64,000 bases of DNA from SSSZ01 sp016790965. Lineage in GTDB: Bacteria; Pseudomonadota; Gammaproteobacteria; Burkholderiales; Rhodocyclaceae. The number at the start of each line of letters is the position of its first letter. Within the stretch, counting starts at the first letter, position 1. The position numbers and the translations under genes were made by a program. The notes below the pieces were generated by a model. That model made no database searches. It saw nothing but the letters and a program-made list of their open reading frames with translations, and had not been told where the DNA came from. Positions 39,466 through 48,732 of this stretch are shown here, piece by piece. The stretch covers positions 18,657 through 82,656 of the forward strand of contig JAEUNZ010000044.1 in the NCBI GenBank assembly GCA_016790965.1, written 5' to 3'.

Positions 39466-40410
39466 TCAGGCCACCCACCAATACCGCACGATGTGGAAGA
39501 AAATGGGCGCGGCGAAACTCAGGGAATCGACTCGGTCGAGCATGCCGCCGTGGCCTTCGATGAGGGTGCCCCAGTCCTTGATGCCGCGGTCGCGCTTGAT
39601 GGCGGAGAGCACGAAGCCGCCGAAGAAGCCCATGATGTTGATGGCCAGCGCTACCAGGGCCGCTTGCCAGGGCAGGAAGGGAGTCATCCACCACAGGGCC
39701 GCACCGACGGCGGTGGAGGTGAGGACGCCGCCAACCAGGCCTTCCACGGTCTTGGACGGGGAAATATTGGGCGATAGTTTGTGGCGCCCGCACAGCTTGC
39801 CCCAGACGTACTGAAAGACGTCGCTGGACTGTACGGTGAGGATCAGGAAGACCACCAGGAGGGCGTTCCTGCCTTCGAAGCCGGCGATGGGCAGGGTGAG
39901 CAGGGCCGGCACGTGGGAGAGGCAATAGACGCAGATCATCAAACCCCACTGCACCTTGGCCGCCCGTTCCAGAAAGCGGGTGGTGTCTTCCCCCAGGGCC
40001 GAGGACATGGGCAGGAGCAGGAAGGCATAGACCGGGATCAGGATGGAAAAGAGTCCGTACCAGTCCATGGCCACCAGGGCGTACTGCAGGGGCAGGAAGA
40101 CGAAGAAGCTCCACACCAGGGCATGGTGGTCGCCGCGGCGGGTGTGGGTGAGGGAGATGAATTCCCGCAGGCCCTGGAAGGAGATGAAGGCAAAGAGGGC
40201 GATGATGCCGACGCGGCCGATCCAGAAGGCTGCCGCCAGACAACCGATCATGATCCACCAGGCCTTGATGCGCGCATCCAGGTTATCCAGGGTGGCGGTG
40301 GGCGCTGTTGGGGCGAGGCGCCGCCGCAGGACGAAGGCGACGCTGCTGGCCAGGGCCAGGCAGGCGAACACCCCGGCAAAGATGACGAAGACGGTTTCTT
40401 GGGAGGTCAT
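39466..40410 (-). CDS. CDP-diglyceride synthetase-like protein (CdsA/YnbB family)
   Basis: A 314-residue membrane protein with about eight helices. The CTP-transferase signature is visible near the C-terminus: SSDVFQYVWGKLCGRHKLSPNISPSKTVEG and SAIKRDRGIKDWG...HGGMLDRVDSL. It should form CDP-diacylglycerol from phosphatidate and CTP. It is preceded by an acyltransferase and a CDP-alcohol phosphotransferase on the same strand, an arrangement like E. coli ynbA-ynbB rather than the core cdsA locus. A partial repeat element lies upstream of its start. Confidence 0.88.
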   Translation of the reverse strand: MTSQETVFVIFAGVFACLALASSVAFVLRRRLAPTAPTATLDNLDARIKAWWIMIGCLAAAFWIGRVGIIALFAFISFQGLREFISLTHTRRGDHHALVWSFFVFLPLQYALVAMDWYGLFSILIPVYAFLLLPMSSALGEDTTRFLERAAKVQWGLMICVYCLSHVPALLTLPIAGFEGRNALLVVFLILTVQSSDVFQYVWGKLCGRHKLSPNISPSKTVEGLVGGVLTSTAVGAALWWMTPFLPWQAALVALAINIMGFFGGFVLSAIKRDRGIKDWGTLIEGHGGMLDRVDSLSFAAPIFFHIVRYWWVA

Positions 40411-40458
40411 GGGTTATTGAGTTCCGGCGTTGCTGCGGTACGCCGTTGCAGACGTCGT

Positions 40459-40585
40459 CCGCTCGGATGCGTCTGCGGGAGCGTCGCGATGCCACCCGGG
40501 GAGCGCGTGTTTCGGGGTGGCGCGGAGGTCCGGGGCACAGGGTATTCTGGGCATCGACAAGCGATCGGCTGAAGGTTCCAGGTTC
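40459..40585 (+). repeat. Partial, diverged family 1 element, copy E
   Basis: About 127 bp align with the right half of copy C (19505-19737): CCGCTCGGATG, then GCCACCC, GGCGCGGAGGTC, GGGCATCGA and the terminal AGGTTCCAGGTTC. The left half is missing. Its right end is 5 bp from the stop codon of the acyltransferase gene. Confidence 0.65.
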
Positions 40586-40590
40586 ATGGT

Positions 40591-41223
40591 TCAGGCGGGC
40601 GGTGCGAGGGCCAGCATGGCGGTCCGGGCGCGGGCGAGGAAGGCTTCCTTTTCTTCTCCAGCAGCCAGGGTGAGGGGCTGGCCGAAACTCAGGGTGCACA
40701 GGAGGGGCACGGGGATCAGGGCGCCCTTGGGCATCACCCGGCCCAGGTTTTCTATCCACACGGGAACGAATTCCACGTCCGGCCGCAGGCATGCCAGGTG
40801 GAAGATGCCGCTCTTGAAGGGCAATAGGGGCGTATCGCTCAGGTTGCGGGTGCCTTCCGGAAAGATGATGAGGGAGTCGCCTGCGGCGAGGGCCTCGGCC
40901 ATTTGTTCCACAGGGTTGGGGCCGCCTTCCCGGCTGCCCCGGGTGCGGTCCACCAGCACGGCATTGAAGACATCGTGCACGATGAAACGGCGGAGGGCGT
41001 CGGTCAGCCAGTAATCGGCGCCTGCCACGGGGCGGGTGCGGCGACGCAGTTCCGGGGGCAGGGAAGCCCATACCAGGATGAAATCGACGTGGCTGTTGTG
41101 GTTGGCGAAGTAGACCCGCAAGCGGTCCTCCGGCACGCAGCCCCGCCACAGGGCCCGCACCCCGGTGATGAGTTGGGCGAGCCCGCCGATGGCGGCGCCG
41201 GTGCAGCGGCCGAGGAAAGTCAT
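40591..41223 (-). CDS. PlsC-type 1-acyl-glycerol-3-phosphate acyltransferase
   Basis: A 210-residue acyltransferase with the NHxxxxD motif (NHNSHVDFIL) and the FPEGTRN motif, which bind acyl donor and glycerophosphate. The start ATG 41223 overlaps the stop of the upstream CDP-alcohol phosphotransferase gene (ATGA). It probably makes or remodels phosphatidate for the CdsA-like enzyme encoded next. Confidence 0.88.
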   Translation of the reverse strand: MTFLGRCTGAAIGGLAQLITGVRALWRGCVPEDRLRVYFANHNSHVDFILVWASLPPELRRRTRPVAGADYWLTDALRRFIVHDVFNAVLVDRTRGSREGGPNPVEQMAEALAAGDSLIIFPEGTRNLSDTPLLPFKSGIFHLACLRPDVEFVPVWIENLGRVMPKGALIPVPLLCTLSFGQPLTLAAGEEKEAFLARARTAMLALAPPA

Positions 41224-41837
41224 GGGGAAGTCCGTGGAGCGGCCTGGGCCAGGCCGCTGCGGATGCGGTTGACGATATTGAGGGCCATCAGGGCGGCGGC
41301 GGCGGGCAGGAGCCAGAGACACCAGGCCGGCAGGCTGCCGGTCAGCCCCAGCCAGAGGCCGAGGCCGCCGAAGAGCACGGCCCGGTCGCTTTTCCCCATG
41401 GGGCCGTCGTACTGGCGCGAAGCGCCCACCAGGGGACCGAGGGCCCCGGTCATTTCGGACAGGGCAGCGAGGAAGATCACCGTCCCCACGCTGCCCCAGC
41501 CGAAGGGCGCCACCAGGACGAAGGGCAGGTAGAGGGCGGCATCGGAGACCACGTCGGTGAGTTCGTTCAGGTAGGCGCCGAGGGCGGATTTCTGCCCGAA
41601 TTCCCGGGCCAGCATGCCGTCCACGGCGTTCAAAGCCATGCGCAGGAACATCCACAGGGGCAGCAGCAGAAAGAACTCGGCTTGCGGTGCTAGGAACAGC
41701 AGGGCGCCCAGGGCGCAGGAAACTCCCATGGCCAGGAGCGTGACCCCGTTGGCCGTTACGCCGGCCGCCGCCAGGCGCGCGACGCCGGGGCGCAGCAGGG
41801 CCTGGAAGCGGGGTTTGAGCTGGTAGACGGAAATCAT
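41220..41837 (-). CDS. CDP-alcohol phosphatidyltransferase (YnbA-like)
   Basis: A 205-residue membrane protein with about six helices. The CDP-alcohol motif is DGMLAREFGQKSALGAYLNE followed by LTDVVSD; the first Asp of the usual Gx3Dx3D is Asn here, while the following Asp residues are kept. It would transfer a phosphatidyl group from CDP-diacylglycerol to an unknown alcohol. It is the first gene of the three-gene phospholipid cluster. Confidence 0.87.
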   Translation of the reverse strand: MISVYQLKPRFQALLRPGVARLAAAGVTANGVTLLAMGVSCALGALLFLAPQAEFFLLLPLWMFLRMALNAVDGMLAREFGQKSALGAYLNELTDVVSDAALYLPFVLVAPFGWGSVGTVIFLAALSEMTGALGPLVGASRQYDGPMGKSDRAVLFGGLGLWLGLTGSLPAWCLWLLPAAAALMALNIVNRIRSGLAQAAPRTSP

Positions 41838-41899
41838 GGCGGATTGGGGAGAAGCGGGACGCGGCGGATTATGGCACGGGCTTCCGGCGCGGCTGGCGC

Positions 41900-42994
41900 C
41901 TACTGGCCGAAGAGCTTGCCCAGACTCCTGCCGATGCCCTGGGTGGCGCTGCTGACGCCCTTGGCCACCGACTCCAGACTGATGCCCAGGGTCTCGGCCA
42001 TGGAGGCGCCTACCCGGGTCATGAAGGCTTCGTTCAGCGAAAATTTGGGATCGTCGAGGCGTCCGTCGAGGACGAAGCGCACCGTGATGCGTTCGTTTTT
42101 GTCCTTGAGCATGCCGATGACCGCCGTCCGGGGCATGCCCATGAAGGTGGCGGTGGCGCCCTTGCCCGAGGCGAGTTCCAGATTGGCCACCGACAGGGTG
42201 CCCGGGGCGTGCAGGCGGTTCTGCTTGACCGTGGCCTTGAGATCCAGGTCCAGACTGCCACGGCGGACCCCGGTTTCGGATGCCTTGATGAGATAGGGCT
42301 GGAGCCCCACCAGGTCGACGCCTTTCAAGTGGGTTTCGATGTCGGAATCCTTGCTCGCCACCTCGATCCAGCCGGCCACCGTGAAACTGCCATCCTGGCG
42401 GGCGCCCTTGACGCTTCCCTTGAGGTCCAGGCGGGTCTGGCCCGTGAGCTGGGGCAGGCGCAGGGCGCCGATGCGGGCCTGAAGGGCTTCCAGGCGCACG
42501 CGATGGGGCGGCTTGGCTACTGAGGCGTCGTAAAGCTCCAGGGCGGCGTCGTTCAACTGGACTCCGTCGATGCGGACGGCGAGGTCACCGCCGGTATTGG
42601 CGTCGTCCTTTGCGGCGGCCGGCTTTTCCAGCAGACCCGGCAGCAGACGCAGCTTGCCCTCCCGGGTGCGATAGACCGACAGGTAGGCGCCGTCGACCAC
42701 GATGCGTCGGATGCGCACTTCGCGGCTGGAAAAGAGGGCGTCGAAATCGGGGACGACGACGATGCGCGCCGCCTTCAGGGCGTCCGGCGCGGGCCAGTCC
42801 TTGGGGGCGGGAACCCGCACCCCGGTGACCTCCACCGACGACCAGCCGAGACGGATGTCGGCCACTTCGCTTTCCGGCCCCAGGGCTTCGCGCACCTTGT
42901 CGCGCAAGGCGCCGGCGGCGTAGTGGAGCCCGACGGCGGCCCCGGCCACCAGAAGGGCGACGAGGACGGCAAGGGCGATGAGCAGGCGGCGCAT
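41900..42994 (-). CDS. AsmA-like / DUF748 family protein
   Basis: A 364-residue protein with an N-terminal membrane anchor (about residues 3-22) and a periplasmic beta-rich part. WSSVEVTGVRVPAP and VRIDGVQLNDAALELYD are typical of AsmA/DUF748 proteins, which are implicated in lipid transport across the periplasm. It lies near the phospholipid cluster on the same strand, 62 bp upstream, so a functional link is possible but unproven. Confidence 0.75.
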   Translation of the reverse strand: MRRLLIALAVLVALLVAGAAVGLHYAAGALRDKVREALGPESEVADIRLGWSSVEVTGVRVPAPKDWPAPDALKAARIVVVPDFDALFSSREVRIRRIVVDGAYLSVYRTREGKLRLLPGLLEKPAAAKDDANTGGDLAVRIDGVQLNDAALELYDASVAKPPHRVRLEALQARIGALRLPQLTGQTRLDLKGSVKGARQDGSFTVAGWIEVASKDSDIETHLKGVDLVGLQPYLIKASETGVRRGSLDLDLKATVKQNRLHAPGTLSVANLELASGKGATATFMGMPRTAVIGMLKDKNERITVRFVLDGRLDDPKFSLNEAFMTRVGASMAETLGISLESVAKGVSSATQGIGRSLGKLFGQ

Positions 42995-43013
42995 GGCGAA
43001 GAGGGGTCTCCGG

Positions 43014-44897
43014 TCAGTGACCTTCCGCCCGTACCTGAAGCTTGATGCCCTTCCTCATCTTGCCGACCACGTGCATTTCGCAGCGCTTGCAATCGAAGCG
43101 CAGGGTCAGCTTGTCCTTGCCGTTCATGAGGGTCAGAGGGTCCGGACGCAGGCCTTTCACTTCCTTGGGGCAGAGGTTGAAACTGTAGCGCAGGCAGTGC
43201 TTGGTAATCATCAGCGACACCGCACCTTTTTCGTGGCCGGCCTCGTAGGCGTCCTCGATGAGCTGGACGCCGTGCCGGGCATAGAAGGCGCGGGCCTGGG
43301 CGTTGAGGACGTTACCCAGATAACTCAGTTCGTCCTGGGGGTAGAGGGCCGGCGGTTCGACCGGGGCGGTCCGGGGCGGGCGGCGATGGGCGGCGAAGCG
43401 GAGGGCGTCTAGCTTTTCCAGCACCTCCCTGCGCAGGGCATTGACCACGGCGGTGGGCAGGAAGCGGGGTTCCGCCAGATGCAGCGCGATTTCCCTGGCG
43501 ACGAAGGGCGTGTTGCCCAGCTTGCCCAACTGTTCCCGCAGGCCGGCTTCGGCCCGCGCCGCGTCCCGGGCGGTCTCGTGGGGATGGGCGAGCCCGGCTT
43601 TGGCGGCGAGTCCGTCCTCGTCCCGGGCTTCCAGATCGAATCCCTGGGGGGTTTCGCTCAGGGTGAGGCTGACCGCAATGCGCCGGTCGGCGGATTTCTT
43701 TTCCAGCAGGCGCTCGAATTCCTGGTCCCGGTTGCGGTATACCGCGAGGCCCACCACCAGGCCCTCGGGCATGGTCAGGGGGTAGAGGCGCCGCCCCTCG
43801 GCGCGGCTGATGCGCAGACCGGCGAGTTCCTGGTCGGCGTCGTAATAGCTCAAGCCGTCGCCATTGTGCAGCGGAAGTGCGCTATCGACTTCGAACCACT
43901 CCGCCGCCACCCGGGTGACGTGGCCCAGGGGCTCGCCGACGAATTTGGGCGAATCGAAGGCGCCGATGTCGGCCTGGCGCGCATTGACGAAGTAATCGGT
44001 CGCCCCGCGGTTGAAGGTCTTCTCCGGCTGGGGGACGAAGGTGTAGGTCGAGGCGCCGGAGGAGGCGCGGCAATAGCGCGGGTCGGCGGCGATGACTTTG
44101 TCCAGCAGGCCCCGGTAGTGGGCGGTGATGTTTTTGACGTAGCCCAGATCCTTGAGGCGGCCCTCGATCTTGAAGGAGCCGATGCCGGCGTCGGCCAGGG
44201 CGGCGAGGTTGGCGCTCTGGTCGTTGTCCTTCATCGACAACAGGTGCTTGTCCTGGGCGATGACCCGACCCTCGCCGTCGGTGAGGGAATAGGGCAGGCG
44301 GCAGGCCTGGGAACAGTCGCCCCGGTTGGCGCTGCGGCCGGTATGGGCGTGGCTGATGTAGCACTGTCCGCTGTAACTGACGCAGAGCGCGCCATGGACG
44401 AAGAATTCGAGGACCGCCGGGGTGCGCGCCGCCACGGCGCGAATCTGCTCCAGGGAAAGTTCGCGGGCCAGGACGATCTGGGAAAAACCCACGTCGGCCA
44501 GAAAACGTGCCTTCTCCGGTGAGCGGATGTCGGTCTGGGTACTGGCGTGGAGCTGGATGGGAGGCAGATCGAGTTGCAGGAGGCCCATATCCTGCACGAT
44601 GAGGGCGTCGGCGCCGGCCTCCCACACCGCCCAGGCCAGGCGGCGGGCCTCTTCCAGTTCCTCGTCGCGCAGGATGGTATTGACGGCCACCAGCACCCGG
44701 GCGTGGTAGCGGTGGGCGTAGGCGGCGAGGCGGGCGATGGATGCGACATCATTCCCGGCGCCGGCCCGGGCGCCGAAGGCCGGGCCGCCGATATAGACGG
44801 CGTCGGCGCCGTGGTCGATGGCGGCAATGCCAAAATCGGCATTCTTGGCCGGGGCGAGGAGCTCGAGCGGGCGGCGGGGGGTCTCCGCGAGGGGCAT
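43014..44897 (-). CDS. rlhA: Peptidase U32 family protein, RlhA-like
   Basis: A 627-residue protein with the U32 core (LLAPAKNADFGIAAIDHGADAVYIGGPAFGAR), the SGQCYISHAHTGRSANRGDCSQACR block, and a C-terminal domain with four Cys (HCLRYSFNLC and CKRC) that could hold an iron-sulfur cluster. E. coli RlhA (YdcP) hydroxylates C2501 of 23S rRNA; length and architecture match it better than the short TrhP or UbiU/V proteins. Start ATG 44897; upstream is a 190-bp divergent promoter region. Confidence 0.85.
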   Translation of the reverse strand: MPLAETPRRPLELLAPAKNADFGIAAIDHGADAVYIGGPAFGARAGAGNDVASIARLAAYAHRYHARVLVAVNTILRDEELEEARRLAWAVWEAGADALIVQDMGLLQLDLPPIQLHASTQTDIRSPEKARFLADVGFSQIVLARELSLEQIRAVAARTPAVLEFFVHGALCVSYSGQCYISHAHTGRSANRGDCSQACRLPYSLTDGEGRVIAQDKHLLSMKDNDQSANLAALADAGIGSFKIEGRLKDLGYVKNITAHYRGLLDKVIAADPRYCRASSGASTYTFVPQPEKTFNRGATDYFVNARQADIGAFDSPKFVGEPLGHVTRVAAEWFEVDSALPLHNGDGLSYYDADQELAGLRISRAEGRRLYPLTMPEGLVVGLAVYRNRDQEFERLLEKKSADRRIAVSLTLSETPQGFDLEARDEDGLAAKAGLAHPHETARDAARAEAGLREQLGKLGNTPFVAREIALHLAEPRFLPTAVVNALRREVLEKLDALRFAAHRRPPRTAPVEPPALYPQDELSYLGNVLNAQARAFYARHGVQLIEDAYEAGHEKGAVSLMITKHCLRYSFNLCPKEVKGLRPDPLTLMNGKDKLTLRFDCKRCEMHVVGKMRKGIKLQVRAEGH

Positions 44898-45087
44898 GGG
44901 AGTTTCTTATCGAAGTTTTTGCTTTGAATCCGCATTTTATCCCCTCCCGTGACGCCGGTGCGGACCTTGATCTGGAACAAAGCCGGCGAGGGGGCGGGGA
45001 GTATGCTCAAGACGAGAAGGTCCGCTCGCCGCGACGAAAATAAGGGAGAGCCCATGAGACGGACCCGTCCTGCGGAGAGGTTGCGTC

Positions 45088-46557
45088 ATGGTCATGACCC
45101 CAAAGAAATTGCAGTGCCCCGCCGCCGAAGCGGGGGCTGTGTTGTCCTGCTTCCGTCTCTTCGACGCCGCGCCGGTCGGCTTTGTGCTCCTGGATGCTGG
45201 GGGGGGAATCCTTTCGGCCAACGCGGCCGCCGAGGGCATCCTTGGGCGCCCGGCCCAAGCCATGAAGGGCATGCGCATGGACGATCCGGAGTGGCGCGCG
45301 GTGCGAGAGGATGGTTCCCCCTTTCCGCCGGAGGCTTTCCCCGTCATGGAGGCCCTGCACACGGGCAAGCCGGTGCCGGAAACGCTGATGGGGGTGCACA
45401 ACCCCCGGCTCGAGGGGTGCCGCTGGGTGCGCATCCACGCCGTACCGGTCTTTCAGGCCGGCAGCAGCGTTCCCGGCCAGGTCTATGCCCTGTTCGACGA
45501 CGTGACCGACGCCCGGCGGGCCACCCTGCGGGAGCGCTGGCGCAATCGGGTGCTGGAGGACGTGGCCCGGGGCGCGCCGCTCAACGCCATCCTGGACGGC
45601 ATCGTGCGGGGGGTGGAGAGCGAAGACCGTACGCTCGTCTGCACGGTGCTGCTGATGCAGGAGGGTGGTCGATCCCTTTATACCGCAGCGGCACCCGGCA
45701 TGTCGGAGGCCTTTAATCGGGCGGTGGACGGTCTGTCGGTGGCCGATGGCGTGGGCAGTTGCGGTACGGCGGCGTTCCGGGGGCAGCGGGTAGTGGTTGA
45801 GGATGTGCTCGACCATCCCAACTGGGCGAATCACCAGGATCTGGCTCGGAAAGCTGGACTGCGTGCCTGCTGGTCGGAACCCATCCGCTCGTCCCAGGGG
45901 CGGGTGCTGGGGACTTTTGCCATGTACCGGCGTTTTCCTTCTACGCCCACCGCTGCGGAGATCGATTGCATCGAAGGGGCGGCCAACATGGCGGCCATTG
46001 CCCTGGAACACGGCGACGCCCTGGCAGAACTGGAGCGGCAGGCCCGCACCGATTATCTGACCGGCCTCGACAACCGCCGCAGCTTCTGGGCGAAGGGGGA
46101 GACCGAACTCGCCCGCACCGAGCGCTATGGTGGCGAACTATCGCTGCTCATGCTCGACGTCGATCATTTCAAAAACATTAACGATGCCCACGGCCACAAG
46201 GTCGGCGACCGCGTGCTCCAGGCTCTGGCCGACACCTGCCGCACTGTCCTGCGCGAGGTTGATGGAGTCGGACGGTTGGGGGGCGAGGAATTCGGCGTTC
46301 TACTGCCCGAAACTTCGGGCAGCCGGGCCCTGGAAGTCGCCGAACGGCTTAGGGAAGCCTTTGCCGCCTCACCGGTAGGCTTGCCGGACGGCCGCGTGGT
46401 GCCGTATACGGTGTCGATCGGGGTCACCAGTCTGGTCAGCGGACAGCATGCGGATCTCGATATCCTCTTCGCCCGAGCCGACCACGCCCTCTACGCGGCC
46501 AAGGATGCCGGCCGCAACCAGGTGCGCAGCCACGGGCAGGGGGAGGCGCTTCAGTAG
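45088..46557 (+). CDS. Diguanylate cyclase with PAS and GAF domains
   Basis: A 489-residue cytoplasmic protein. PAS (about residues 20-140), GAF (about 160-305) and GGDEF (about 325-485). The active-site loop reads GGEEF and is preceded at the right distance by RxxD (REVD), so both synthesis of cyclic di-GMP and product inhibition are expected. No membrane helix is seen. ATG 45088 follows GGAGAGG. The 3' end overlaps the convergent methyltransferase gene by 7 bp. Confidence 0.93.
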   Translation: MVMTPKKLQCPAAEAGAVLSCFRLFDAAPVGFVLLDAGGGILSANAAAEGILGRPAQAMKGMRMDDPEWRAVREDGSPFPPEAFPVMEALHTGKPVPETLMGVHNPRLEGCRWVRIHAVPVFQAGSSVPGQVYALFDDVTDARRATLRERWRNRVLEDVARGAPLNAILDGIVRGVESEDRTLVCTVLLMQEGGRSLYTAAAPGMSEAFNRAVDGLSVADGVGSCGTAAFRGQRVVVEDVLDHPNWANHQDLARKAGLRACWSEPIRSSQGRVLGTFAMYRRFPSTPTAAEIDCIEGAANMAAIALEHGDALAELERQARTDYLTGLDNRRSFWAKGETELARTERYGGELSLLMLDVDHFKNINDAHGHKVGDRVLQALADTCRTVLREVDGVGRLGGEEFGVLLPETSGSRALEVAERLREAFAASPVGLPDGRVVPYTVSIGVTSLVSGQHADLDILFARADHALYAAKDAGRNQVRSHGQGEALQ

Positions 46558-47387
46558 AGGAAGCGCGGGCGCAGGGATTCCAGTCCGAATTCGCGCAGCA
46601 GCCAATCCGCCCGCTGCCGGGAGTTGGCCTTTTTGCCGCCGTAGCGGGTGGCGACGATGAGTTCGTTTTTCATCGAATGTTCCCAGCCCACCAATTCGGT
46701 GACCGTTACCTTGTAGCCGTGGCTTTCCAGTAGTAGGCAGCGCAGCACGTTGCTCAAGTGGCTGCCCAGTTCACGGGTATGGATGGGGTGACGCCACAGC
46801 TCGGCCAGCGGGGAGGCGCTCAGGGCGACCGCCTTGCGTGCCCTCAAGGCAGCGGCGACTTCCGCCTGGCAGCACGGCACCAGGACCACATGGCAGGCTT
46901 GCCGGTCGAGCGCGAAGCGTATGGCGTCATCGGTGGCGGTATTGCAGGCGTGAAGCGCGGTCACCACGTCCACACGGGCCGGGAGCCGGGGCGATGTCAA
47001 GGCTTCGTCCACCGTGAGCGCCAGAAAGTTCATGCGCTCGAATCCCAGAAGATCGGCCAGGGACTTCGAACGCTGCACCAGCTCCTCACGGGCTTCGACC
47101 CCGACCACGGAGCCGACGCCGCGCGGCTTGCAGAACAGGTCGTAGAGCAGGAAGCCCAGATAGGACTTGCCCGCTCCGTGATCCACCAGAGTGAAATCCC
47201 CACCCTCTGAAACTTCGGCCAGCAGTGGTTCGATGAACTGGTAGAGGTGGTAGACCTGTTTGAGCTTGCGGCGGGAATCCTGATTGAGGCGGCCCTCCCG
47301 GGTCAGGATGTGCAGGGCCTTGAGCAGTTCGACCGACTGGCCGGGGCGGATTTCAGCGAGGACGTCGGCGGGGGTGGGCTGTTTCAT
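46551..47387 (-). CDS. Class I SAM-dependent methyltransferase, unknown substrate
   Basis: A 278-residue protein. The SAM-binding motif is TLVDHGAGKSYLGFLLYD, with acidic VGVEAREEL next; ALHACNTATDDAI and VLVPCCQAEV resemble the METTL25/TRM13-like group with a conserved Cys pair. No nearby partner gene. It converges with the diguanylate cyclase. Confidence 0.8.
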   Translation of the reverse strand: MKQPTPADVLAEIRPGQSVELLKALHILTREGRLNQDSRRKLKQVYHLYQFIEPLLAEVSEGGDFTLVDHGAGKSYLGFLLYDLFCKPRGVGSVVGVEAREELVQRSKSLADLLGFERMNFLALTVDEALTSPRLPARVDVVTALHACNTATDDAIRFALDRQACHVVLVPCCQAEVAAALRARKAVALSASPLAELWRHPIHTRELGSHLSNVLRCLLLESHGYKVTVTELVGWEHSMKNELIVATRYGGKKANSRQRADWLLREFGLESLRPRFLY

Positions 47388-47533
47388 GCGGCGGGAGCGG
47401 CGGGAGGGCTGTGAATTATCTCACGCCCTTCCGCGTCACTCCCTGTCAACCGACCGATGCGGCCCGGCGTTAATCGCTACAGGTGACACAAGAAAATCAG
47501 CACCGCAACCTTCAAGAGAGGCTACAGATCATC

Positions 47534-47818
47534 ATGGGAAGATTGAGTAACGAGTCCTTCGAGGAATTCCTGCAATCCCTCAAGGAAGCCGGCATCGTCA
47601 TCACCAACGAAGAAGAATTGCGCGAACGTCTCGCCGAGGCCCAGCGCTGGCGCTACGCCTTCACCACCCTGGCATGCAATGGCCGCCAGATCGGTATCTG
47701 CTTCGAGGAAACCTGCTCCGGCTGCGACGAGGATGGCATCCGCCGCGCCTTCGACGACTTCGAATTCCCGGCCCGCGCCCAGGCAGCCTTCGCCGCGAGC
47801 CTCAAGACCCATCACTGA
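47534..47818 (+). CDS. Conserved-looking small protein, unknown function
   Basis: A 94-residue soluble protein from ATG 47534, or 111 residues from GTG 47483. It has an acidic helical first half and a cysteine-rich segment (LACNGRQIGICFEETCSGC) that could bind metal. AGAGAGG lies 12 bp before the ATG. A strong terminator follows 20 bp after the stop, supporting a real monocistronic gene. Confidence 0.65.
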   Translation: MGRLSNESFEEFLQSLKEAGIVITNEEELRERLAEAQRWRYAFTTLACNGRQIGICFEETCSGCDEDGIRRAFDDFEFPARAQAAFAASLKTHH

Positions 47819-47838
47819 TCAAGCTCCGCGCCACCAAG

Positions 47839-47862
47839 AACCCGCTTCAAGCGGGTTTTTTT
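47839..47862 (+). terminator. Rho-independent terminator
   Basis: A perfect 7-bp stem AACCCGC/GCGGGTT with a 5-nt TTCAA loop runs straight into eight T residues. Confidence 0.9.
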
Positions 47863-47877
47863 TGGGGTAAGTATTCG

Positions 47878-48537
47878 TCAGGTGCGGCGCCGACGCGTAG
47901 TGAGACCCACGAGAGCCGCGCCAGCGAGAAGGAAGGTCCCGGGTTCGGGAACCTGACTAATCCGGTCAAGGCCGTCGTTGTTGGAAAAAACGGTCCAGAC
48001 CGTCGATCCCGGAGCCAGGAACTGCGCTTCCTGGAGGCCGTCGCAACAGCCTTCAAAGCCGTAGGCTTCGATGGTGTGGTTTCCGGTGGAAAGGGACACA
48101 GTCGCGACCAGCAATTCTCCGCTATTGGCGAAATTGCCACTCCACCAGAGATCGTCATCAATGAAGGATACGCCGACACCGTCGATGAACAGTGCGCCGC
48201 CCCGACCGAAATCCGGCCCGATCCGGAAAGACCAGGTTCCCCCAAGGGTACCGCTGACGCCGAACTGGGCGGAGATGTCGAAGGCGATATCGCCGGCGAC
48301 GCCGCCACAGCTGCTCTGATTGCTGAGGCCGCTCCAGGCGCCCGGGCTACTGTTGCAGTAACCGCTCCCGGGTAGAGACCCCATGAGCCCTTCGACCGTG
48401 GTCTGGTAAGCCGCGGCGCTACCCAGGTACTGACTGGTGGAGGCGCGGGTCTGGAATGAAATGACGCTGGCCTCTGCGGTCAGGCAAGCGGTGGTTAGGG
48501 CTGCTGCCAGGGCGACTCTGGGAAATCGGGGACTCAT
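47878..48537 (-). CDS. PEP-CTERM exported protein with CCxG motif
   Basis: A 219-residue protein with a signal peptide (about residues 1-23) and a classic C-terminal sorting signal: VPEPGTFLLAGAALVGL followed by TTRRRRT. The exported part includes GFEGCCDG, the CCxG motif of one PEP-CTERM subgroup. Such proteins are processed by an exosortase (EpsH/XrtA) and linked to extracellular polysaccharide. No exosortase gene is in this window. The neighbours ettA and the small gene are unrelated. Confidence 0.88.
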   Translation of the reverse strand: MSPRFPRVALAAALTTACLTAEASVISFQTRASTSQYLGSAAAYQTTVEGLMGSLPGSGYCNSSPGAWSGLSNQSSCGGVAGDIAFDISAQFGVSGTLGGTWSFRIGPDFGRGGALFIDGVGVSFIDDDLWWSGNFANSGELLVATVSLSTGNHTIEAYGFEGCCDGLQEAQFLAPGSTVWTVFSNNDGLDRISQVPEPGTFLLAGAALVGLTTRRRRT

Positions 48538-48612
48538 GTGTTACTCCTGGATGTTCTGGTTGCCTGGGGTGTTGGGGCCAGCTATCCAGCCAGTCCCCCG
48601 CCCGAGTGCGTG

Positions 48613-48628
48613 ATCAAAAATCATTCCA
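48613..48628 (-). promoter_or_regulatory. Weak sigma-54-like element upstream of the PEP-CTERM gene
   Basis: On the minus strand TGGAATGATTTTTGAT has TGG and TTG at the spacing of a sigma-54 -24/-12 element, but the essential GC of the -12 part is GA. It lies 76-91 bp before the start codon. Confidence 0.2.
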
Positions 48629-48732
48629 TGTACCTATGAGACTGGATTTTCGGGCGAGTTACCGGGAATGCGCGGAGTGCTTGTCGGCCGACTGTTAAAT
48701 ATTCCGACAGCCGGTCTGCGGGAACTGCCGGC

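Noticed and set aside
48613..48628. Sigma-54 control of the PEP-CTERM gene
   Set aside because: Spacing fits but the conserved GC of the -12 element is missing; kept only as a low-confidence site.
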